Source: Allodiplogaster sudhausi (taxonomy: Eukaryota; Nematoda; Chromadorea; Rhabditida; Diplogasteridae). Taken from it: a DNA stretch of 64,000 nt. The stretch is from NCBI GenBank assembly GCA_945643635.1, contig CALZFC010000001.1, positions 5,471,501 to 5,535,500 of the forward strand, in the 5' to 3' direction. This document shows, one piece after another, positions 56,111 through 64,000 of the stretch (positions are counted from its first letter, which is position 1; the number at the start of each line of letters is the position of its first letter). The position numbers were made by a program, and so were the translations under genes. The notes beneath the pieces were generated by a model, which worked only from the letters and a program-made list of their open reading frames with translations, did not search any database and was not told where the DNA came from.

Positions 56111-59100
56111 CTAGTTTCGATTGATGCGAACGCGTCTCGCGTAAATGAATTCCACTGCCAGAGTGAGAAGACCACTAAAGAGGCCGGCCGCCAGTGGAAT
56201 GAAGAGGCCAGAGACGGATTCAATATCTATAATTGAAAGAACATGAATTGTATATAATGTGTTGTTCTCGTAATGATAAAACATTTATGGTTATAATTAC
56301 ATATGTACATACTATATGCAAGTCGCTCGCTACGTAGCTGATGGAGAAGACGAACGAAACACGTTAGTGAATTTCTACACGTAATTTTGCTACATACTAC
56401 ATACATACATACATATGTGCATTTGGTTGATATTGACTCTGTGAGTCTTACTGTCATGCGCCACGTGGTATTGTTAGAATTTACATAGCATAGGTGTGCA
56501 TACTTGACTCTCGCCATTTATGCATACAAGTCTCTACCCGGCATGCTCACATCATTTTCATGCTTTCTCTCTCTTCGTAAGCGGCGGTCTTCTCCTTTTC
56601 TCTAATAAAGTTTTTCCGCCTCTTCTCGTCTTCCACGTGCTACTTACTCTCTGCCCCCTCTCTCGGAAGGACAGAACTGATATACTTATGTATGTATGTA
56701 CATACCTTATTAATCAATGGCAGTGTAATGCTGATATGGATATTGGAAAAAAGCTTTAAATACATAAAAGTGTTCATACCAACGGCGCGTTGTGTAGAGT
56801 CGTTTCGTGGTTGTTCGGTGTAATTATTGAAATGGGCACGACCGAAAGGCCGAGCACGCGTGTACTTTTCGAAGAGATATCTCAGAAAGTCGTCGTGAAG
56901 TCGGAGCTGCGCGTCGAATCGTTCAAAGACCTTCCGAGAACTTTTCGAGAAGAGCAGATGAGCCGAAAGGGATGGAAGACCTCAATACGTTTCAATTCAT
57001 AAATGCATACATTTAACGAGGTAAAAATTAGGCGGATCAATCAATACATATCAACTAAAGGAGCTCTTTAACGAATGTGAGCGGGTCGGATTTGAACAAA
57101 TCTTACAGCACTCTCTGATTCTCTTCTTTACGTTAATTTTTTTATTGGTTATGCATAGAATAACAGTAGAAAACAAAACAAAAACAACCTGCGTCTAGCA
57201 TAAAAAGGTTGCATCTGTCGAGCGCCGTAAAATAGCCGCTTGTATCAAGTTGTGTTCCGTAGATGTAGCCTCCGGTCTCGAGAAGATCGAGCATAACTTC
57301 GATTGTCCGTTCGGCGCGCTTAAAGCAACTGGTGATTGCAGTAGCCGGTTGGAAATTTCTAGTAAGACTAGACAATGATGGGCCAAGTTAGACAATGCCA
57401 AAGAACGCACGGGCGGATGCTCTTTGAGCGCTCGATTAAGTTTTACAAGGTGTGGATCAGACGATGTCTTCATGTACCTTGAAAACCTGGAAAGAAGAGC
57501 TTCAAAGGCATTGAACGCTGGCTTACTACATATGTACAAATGTATGTACATACATGTATCAAGAATGCGAGTTCCTTCTGGTAAAGGCAGCAATTCAAAC
57601 CCTCACTTAACTGGCAGATCAAATGTAGATGTAACGACTGTGTAATGGCCAGAGTCAATGAGTGCGACAGCCTCGTCGAGTGTATTGAAGGGTTGCCAGG
57701 ACTGCACGGAGACGAGCGAGGCGACCGTGTGGCCGGCTATTAGACTCGCAAGAATGACAGCGAACAACAGCGAGAACAACACGTTCAGAAGGCTTCCTGT
57801 AAGTCCATAGGTCGACCGAGAATGTGGGCTTGTTTGTGTGTGTGTGTGCTAATTACTATCCAAGACTTTACTTTTGCCTCCAATTCCACCTGTATTTCCG
57901 GGCTCGACGTAAGACTCGTAGTAGTCAGCCTTGCCCAATTGCTGCCTGAGCGTCGCCCACGCACCCCGCGATAGCTGTCAACCGGGTTACTTGGTAATAA
58001 TCTATATTCATATGTAAATATGAATAAAGATAATTGTTCAATCATATATAATAAATACCATCGTTGTGAGTGATGCTTCAACTCTCCGGTGATGAACGAG
58101 CGTTAGTGAAAGAGTGTGCGCCAACAGAATGCAGATGATGGATAGCCAAACATCTAGCGAAAATACCTAGAATATAAATTTTATTTTAATTCCATCTCAG
58201 AAACAACTCAAAACTGCACACCTAATCATTTCAACTCAGAATTCTCGATTTCTCCGTTATCGCCTGCTTTCATATACTCTCACAGTCTGCTTCTCTCGTT
58301 ACTTCACGTCTCCCTCTCACCATTATAACTGCCTCGAGCGTCTGCTTCCTCACGTCATGCTTGTAACGAGCCATGAGCATAAACTTTGACTAAAACAATT
58401 TTTTCACCATGAAAACAATAAGGCGAATAATGTAAAACACATATTATTTTTTGTCTTAAGTTTTGTGCTCAAATAATTTCATTGGATAATCTCTGAAACT
58501 GAAATGTGTCATCCCGGAGAATCACCGTCCAACCAGTCGCTTTGAACGCCTCAGAATTACCAGTTTTTCTTATGATTCTAGTAATTAGCAATTCAACACC
58601 AGTGTTGCTAAGGTTTTTCCATTTCTTGTTAATGTACATACGTAATGAATATGATCATCGTAAACTAAAATAATACCGAAGCATGAACGTCAAATGTGCA
58701 AGAAATTTGTAAACATGTCGTTTGAAATCCCTGACACAAGGGAATTGCTGATCTAGTTGGACTAGTCTATTATTTTCACTAGTCTCACTTGATCCCTGAT
58801 ATTAGAGAGATGGAATTAATATGCATCGGAGATGTCTGGGAAATCGTGTTAGGAGTTTTCGGGTTCAAGCCTCATTTGAATTTTAATGGTAATATGTATC
58901 AGGTAGATATGTAGAATGGCTTGGTACTTTGCACGCTTTCTCACGGACCATATGCAGCTGGGTCGAGTATAAGAAGTGGCGCTCTCGATCTTCCTGATGC
59001 TGATAAAAGAGGCAGACGGCGTCAATTGTGCCCGCCGCGACTCCCGAAAGAGCGCCACGTGCCGTTCTAAACACCGGTTCGAGATGCAACTTTGCTAAGT

Positions 59101-59565
59101 GTTATCAATATATAATTATTAGTAATATGGAATAATAAAGTAATATATTGTAAAAGTACCGGCTACAAAGTGCCCCAATCAAAGACCAGATCGTAGCCAG
59201 TGTCCACGACACTCGGCACGAGCGTCAGGTTTGCCGCCTTTGCCATAAAGCCGACTAACTAAAGAAGCAACTCTCTTTGGTTGATGAAAGAAGCGTTTGT
59301 TAGTATGCATGTATAAATTCACACATATATGTATGTATGTATAAATACTGGAAACATAGAAAATTGCTGCCAATGAAAAATTGAAATTTTTTAGACAAAT
59401 TCGACTATCCTCATTGCACCATCCCGGCACTGGAAAATTGATGGAAGGCTCGACTTGGAGAAAGTGCTCGCATTTTTCATTCGACTCTGGAATGCTACGT
59501 GTGAAACCGACACGAAGATGCATTGTGTCCACCAGCAATGTGACGAAGGGCTCTAAATCGTCTTG
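56111..59565 (-). pseudogene. IR-2: ionotropic receptor-like channel, right arm, with 5' exon but frameshifted
   Basis: Full exon set: S1 59,410-59,565 (52 codons, HLRVGFTRSIPESNEKCEHF), 59,160-59,258, 58,949-59,066, pre-TM1 58,321-58,389, TM1 58,059-58,166, loop 57,872-57,974, pore/TM2 57,607-57,796, S2 57,411-57,486, 57,189-57,328 and 56,780-56,980, TM3 56,111-56,226. It shares with IR-1 the TAG (59,163-59,165), the GA donor after the first S1 exon and the one-base phase error in the third S2 exon. In addition, the third S1 exon is 118 nt instead of 123: five bases (ACGGG) are missing, shifting the frame. It keeps the first S1 exon that IR-1 has lost. Confidence 0.72.
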
Positions 59566-59659
59566 CTAGATTCATCATGTTATGTAATATTCATTAAAGA
59601 AAAAATTTTAAAACAAACAAAAAATTGCAAAAGTGGCGCTTTTTTACAGCGTTTATTGA

Positions 59660-59818
59660 TGCGCAATTCCTTCGGAAAGACTCTCCATACGCGCCTTCAG
59701 CTGAAGGATGTTTGCATTTGGGAAAAGGGCCGCATTGGCACAATTGTTCACATGACATCCTTCTTGGCATTTTCACTTTCCCTCCATCTCACAAATCTCC
59801 AGATGGCCAATCGTATGT
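59660..59818 (+). pseudogene. Exon X copy in the right arm (absent from the left arm)
   Basis: Reads SFGKTLHTRLQLKDVCIWEK then FLAFSLSLHLTNLQMAN, homologous to 21,640-21,798. It lies between IR-2 and the K4 fragment. The left arm lacks it together with the first IR exon, as one deletion around 28,285-28,311. Confidence 0.35.
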
Positions 59819-60164
59819 ATGCGTAGTAAGCAAAATTTCATGTAACTTTTTAAGACTTAAGACTGAAAAAGAAGACATTTGCATTGAAAAATGTTTTTTT
59901 GCAATAATAATGTATAGTTAATAAACTCTTTCTTTTATATAGATAGTATTCTTAGTATCGGGCAATAAAAAGTCATATTTTTTTCAATAAGAGTTTATGA
60001 AATTGTTTGGGTTGCTATATTTAGGCGCTCTCGACAGGGTAATTTATTTCTTTGGACTTCAGGGAATTTTCATCTAGTCAGGTACCAAATTTCAGACCCT
60101 TAAAGGTATTTTTGGGACTTAAACCCCTGCAATTAGCATCAAAGTAACTTAATTTGCATATATT

Positions 60165-60255
60165 TACATGGTGCGCAAAAAATTAAGAAGAATAAAGAAT
60201 GTGAGTTGCAGCAGAGAATCCAATCCAAAGGACATCCTTGCCGAGTGGGCGACTC
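60165..60255 (-). pseudogene. K-family second-exon fragment (K4, right arm)
   Basis: Mirror of 27,873-27,963. Reads RMSFGLDSLLQLTFFILL; the Gly matches K2 better than the Leu of the left copy. Confidence 0.5.
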
Positions 60256-60259
60256 CTGC

Positions 60260-61225
60260 AATTTATTTGCTATATAATTTTACTTGTGAAAAGAATTAAA
60301 TAAATAAAAATTTATTAGCTGAAGTATATTTTAGTTAGCAACAGAATATAATAAACTATAATAAGTAGATCATGTTTTTACTAGCTGTTTACAAAATAAA
60401 AGTTTATAAGGCTCACAAACCACTTACATATGTTAGTCTGCTGACTAGGTGCTGTCAATTTCGTCAACAATTTCATGTTAAATTGAGTCTTGGCCGGCCA
60501 CTTATGCCTAAAAAGTTTGCTAACAAGAATTTTTTTTACTGTATGTAATATATGCAGCCCCGTCGAGGATCTTGGTACCAAGAGGGAAAAACGCATCCTC
60601 GCCAATAACGAGGATAGCGGGCCCGGCCCGGCCCGGGCCTGTTTTTGGACATCCCTGGTAATAGCATAGCAAATGTATCCTTATGGATGTCTCTCTGGGG
60701 TGAGCTCTCTTTTCCAATGTTTTTCCTTAGCAAAAGCAAAGAATAGACCTCAGTTGACATCTGACGTAGTCAATTTACTTTCAAGTGGCCATTCTTGCAC
60801 GCAAAGGTAGGAGGGAGTGGGTTGTAACTAGGAAACATGATGATGTCCTCTCACATAAAAGAAACACACTACACCGCTTGCCCTGTTCCCCTCCCCCCCC
60901 CCCCGCAATTACTTCTTTTCTTTTCCTCTCCTTCTTTGCTTCATATTTTAGAAGCTAAAGAAAAACGCCTGGAGAAGTAGGCAATTCTTGAACCATCCGA
61001 ATATGGTGAACACTCCTCCACAAGCTAACTTTCTGCTATAATGTGTGGACTTTACAACGAACCAAATCATACACTAGCACATTGTGACTCGCAATGAAAA
61101 GCAAAGTCGCTTACTTTTTTCTTACTTGTATAGATTGAATGAAGCGCATCATGATAACCATGCAATCCATTAAATCGGCAGTACTTGGCCCATTCGCTAA
61201 AATAGATCAGTAAGTCTTAAAGGGG
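60260..61225. other. Right-arm mirror of 26,900-27,870, no gene
   Basis: Contains the mirrored GC-rich hAT-like terminus (about 60,618-60,656) and a C run at 60,889-60,904. No coding support. Confidence 0.5.
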
Positions 61226-61231
61226 CAACAT

Positions 61232-62682
61232 ACATATATGACGGTGCCAACTAAAAAAACGGTCGCTTTTGCGTTTTCGAGTGATCTGTGTCATGTGTAG
61301 GCTTACTAAACTGCATATTTTTCTGGGCATCTTTATCCACGTACAAAAGTGTGCAGAAATTCGAGTGAAAAATTAGTAGAAATGTACATGTATTAAACTG
61401 ATCAAAATCAGTTTGAGAATTAAGCAAAAATATACACGTACAAATTTGTTCATAAAACGGAGTCAAAAATTAGTAGAAATGTACATGTACTAAAGTATTC
61501 AAAAACAATAGAAGAAAGTGGGCACAAATATACGCATACAAAAGTGTACGGAAAATCTGGGCCAGAATGTACGCGTACAAAACTGCTCAAAATTTGAACA
61601 CAAAATACATGTACAAAAGTGCTCAAAAATGAAATACGAATGGCGAAAAAACCTCTTAATTCCAGGAGTGAATTAATGCTTTTACGAGTAAAAAACAAAT
61701 AAATATTCTACCTATCTAGGAAAACAACAAAACTTGTTTAACAAATAAGTTTATAAAGTAAAAATCACAATATCGGCCATGTTCAACACCCCAACAAACA
61801 AAATGACAACGGCCCACCCAATAATGGCAAAGGCGTATAAATAAAAACATTAGAAAAGGAAAACAAAAACAAAAATAACTTGAAAACTACTATGGAGATA
61901 AGCAAGGATGTCGAAACATGTTTACGAAAACGGCCTGCTAGCTGCGTTGCGTGCAAAGCACGTTTCGTGCGCAGTTTCAGTTTCTCGCGCGTTTGCTGCT
62001 CGTTTTAGATGGCCCTTTTCGAAAACATGTTTCGACATCCTTTCATTGCTCCATATTATATTTTAAAGCTATTTTATGTTCTATTGCGTTTCTAATGTTT
62101 TAGTTTATTTATTCTTGCCAGTGTAGGACTTGACGTTGGCATTTTGTTAGTTGGGGTTTGAAAATGACCGATATTGTGATTTTTACTTTCTAAACATATT
62201 AGGTGAAGGTTTTGTTGTTTTCCTAAATAGGTAGGATAGTTAATTGTCTTTTTTAATCGTATAAGCATTAATTTACTCCTGTAATTAACAGGTTTTTTCC
62301 TGCTAGTCGTATTTCATTTTTGAGCACTTTTCTACATGTATTTTTGTGCTCAATTTTTTTGTGAAGTTTTGTAAGCGTACTTTCTGGCCAAGATTTTCTG
62401 CACACTTTTGTGCGCGTATATTCGTGCTCATTTTTCTTGATGAGTTTTCAGCACCTTAGTACACGTACTTTTCTGCCCATTTTTCAGTCTGATTCCTATA
62501 CATATTTATACGCGTACTTTCATGCTCATTTTCCAAAATGATTTATGCGCATGTTAGTACATGTATTTTTGCGCGCAATTTTTTTGCGCATATTTGTACG
62601 TGAATAAAGCTGCTCAAAAAAATAAGCTGGTTGGTACATGTACTTTTCTACACACATGACACAAATCTCTCGAAAACGCAAA
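61232..62682. mobile_element. Foldback element with minisatellite arms (right copy, one end deleted)
   Basis: Mirror of 25,424-26,897. The end at 61,232 (ACATATATGACGGTG) is intact. The other end is missing: the sequence breaks after CGAAAACGCAAA and continues into GTGATTATGGC, the flank found at about 25,098-25,116 on the left. The deletion removed about 350 bp including the terminus. Confidence 0.65.
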
Positions 62683-62689
62683 GTGATTA

Positions 62690-63190
62690 TGGCAATTCAA
62701 AAATACAAGTACATAATTATGTATTCTGGTAATTATGGACTATTTACAAAACGCTTTCTAGAATAACTAGCAAACACAGTCAACACAATATAAATACAAG
62801 AAGAAGAAGAAGATTAATTGCTGAAAAATACAACGAATACGATTGTGTTGCCAATGAGAAAGATAAGAAGATTGAATATATCAAGATTATCAAATACAAT
62901 CGTCCACTGCAGAAGACGACGGTCCTCCTCCCTCTTGCGTATTATGGCCGCCGTTGATTTTCTGCAGTGCGAAGCAGCTTACAGTAACTTCTGCATTTAC
63001 AGTGATGTTCATCCAAAATGGCCGAAATGTTCCAGTCAGCGCGCACATAATATCTTTTCATATAGTTTTCTTCTCAACGTGCTCGAATTGCGTACAGATT
63101 GGAATATTGCGCGCTGCGTCATTTTTGGCGGTAAATCACTGTAATTATATACTAGCTCGAATCTCATTCCGCATAGAAGAACTGGACACA
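62690..63190. other. Right-arm mirror of 24,605-25,115
   Basis: An open frame on the plus strand (62,818-63,144) continues to a second (to 63,355, EELDTEFNEHISEAKNTEYL). It is protein-like but conflicts with the peptide gene on the minus strand and has no splice or family support. Confidence 0.3.
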
Positions 63191-63194
63191 GAGT

Positions 63195-63621
63195 TCAATG
63201 AACACATTTCGGAAGCCAAGAACACTGAATACCTCAGAACTCTCTTGTACAGATCTCTGATGGAGTCAAGCTCAGTTGAAATGGTCTCAGTTTCGTCGGA
63301 GGCGAATTGCAGCGATATAGAAGAATGCCTGAAAATAACCACTTTGAATCTATGAACGTAGAGAATTCATGACCATATAATTTTAAACAGAAAAAAAATG
63401 AAAAGGACAATGTAGGACGTCGTGAGAGACAGAACGCTCTCGAAAATAGTTTACTGGGCCAGCTCCGTCCAATCTAAATGCACTGATTCCATACAAAACG
63501 AAAAAGTTATTTCCATTGGAACCGTTTTGCGATGATGAACAACAAGACGACCTGCAGCGGCGAGAGTTGCGAGGCAACAAATCAAGAATTCAATGAAGAT
63601 GAACTTCGCTGAAAAGTACAT
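63195..63621 (-). pseudogene. Putative small secreted cysteine-rich peptide (right copy, stop codon)
   Basis: Mirror of 24,181-24,600. Exon one 63,552-63,621 reads MYFSAKFIFIEFLICCLATL and keeps a GT donor. Exon two 63,195-63,328 starts the same, but CGA is changed to TGA after the second Cys, removing the last two Cys. An 11-bp length difference lies in the intron just after the donor. Confidence 0.35.
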
Positions 63622-63624
63622 TCA

Positions 63625-64000
63625 TGTTACAACTGAAATTCGGACTTAAATAAGCAGAGGCTTGCCTAGATCCGGTAGGTAGTTTGTTCGTGTAAGATTC
63701 GTGGAGACTATGCTCAAGACTTGAAACATATAAAACAGGACTGTGACAGAGAGGACGAACTGAATTGCATTGTGATTAATTACTTAAGTTACACTATTTT
63801 AACATTGAAAATACAAACCATTGACATTCGAATTCCAGTGTTCGTTTTCGGAGAAAAAAGACCAAAGATGCATAAAATGCAAAGAATGAATGTTGGAATC
63901 ATTAGACTATTGACGTAGAAATTGGAGAGCCTCTTCAACTTCATCTAAATCAGACCATTTGCGGAGTATTCACCACACGCAGGAGGGTGCAAGAAAGAGG
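63625..64000. other. Right-arm edge, mirror of about 23,802-24,178
   Basis: A 65-codon open frame (63,721-63,918) is mirrored at 23,884-24,081 without further support. The palindrome is still matching at the last base of the window. Confidence 0.6.

Larger units (their letters stand above)
43692..64000. repeat. Right arm of the giant palindrome
   Basis: Reverse complement of 23,802-43,615 with the indels listed elsewhere. It runs off the window at 64,000, so total arm length is at least 20.3 kb. Gene content mirrors the left arm in opposite orientation. Confidence 0.95.

Noticed and set aside
62954..63355. 133-residue frame with a SEA-domain-like feel (EELDTEFNEHISEAKNTEYL)
   Set aside because: Similarity is too weak, no splice partners were found, and it is antisense to a better-supported signal-peptide model. 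Left open rather than annotated.
23802..64000. Palindrome as a simple unsplit hairpin sequencing artefact
   Set aside because: The arms differ by a 1,037-bp insertion, losses of about 595 and 350 bp, a 5-bp deletion and many base changes, which one molecule read twice would not show. A haplotype join is not excluded.

Overview
The window looks like a chromosome segment from an AT-rich invertebrate animal, most likely a nematode. Genes are split into short exons with 50-700 bp introns that often end in a T-rich stretch before CAG. Microsatellites (GA/CT runs, TACATACATATGTA-type repeats) are common. The recognisable genes are ionotropic glutamate receptor-like (IR) channels, a Cys-loop ligand-gated channel, one exon resembling nematode chemosensory GPCRs, secreted low-complexity proteins and transposase remains. 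Taxon and functions are inferred from the sequence alone; no database search was possible.

Layout. (1) Positions 1-21.8 kb are a decaying array of two duplicated gene families. One is the IR family: IR-6 exon at 222-419, IR-3 at 1.6-4.4 kb and IR-4 at 6.9-7.7 kb, all on the minus strand. The other is an unrecognised single-pass membrane-protein family, here called K: K1 5.0-6.7 kb plus, K2 7.8-12.4 kb plus, K3 18.9-21.0 kb minus, and fragments. IR-3/K1 and IR-4/K2 are two copies of one divergent gene pair. K2 carries a 2.8-kb TTAA-flanked foldback element in an intron. Positions 11,721-13,200 plus 16,217-17,013 are duplicated in tandem at 17,014-19,291. The first copy, but not the second, is interrupted by a 3,014-bp TA-flanked element (13,201-16,214). 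(2) Positions 21.8-23.8 kb hold exons of a Cys-loop channel and unassigned exons. (3) From about 23.8 kb to the window end is one giant imperfect palindrome: left arm about 23,802-43,615, a 76-bp unique spacer 43,616-43,691, right arm 43,692-64,000 and continuing beyond. Each arm holds, from outside in: a putative Cys-rich peptide gene, a minisatellite-armed foldback element, a K-like exon, an IR gene (IR-1 left, IR-2 right), a further IR exon (IR-5), a mucin-like secreted protein gene, a His/Gly-rich secreted protein gene, a GPCR-like exon, a putative secreted protein, and at the centre a transposase-like gene cut off at the symmetry point.

The arms are close to identical over long stretches but differ by point changes and several indels: 1,037 bp present only on the right, about 595 bp only on the left, and others. 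These differences decide which copy of each gene is intact. The mucin-like gene and the transposase fragment are open only on the right, the possible Cys-rich peptide only on the left, and both IR copies are broken. The palindrome may be a real inverted duplication or two haplotypes joined head to head in assembly; the sequence alone cannot exclude the second.
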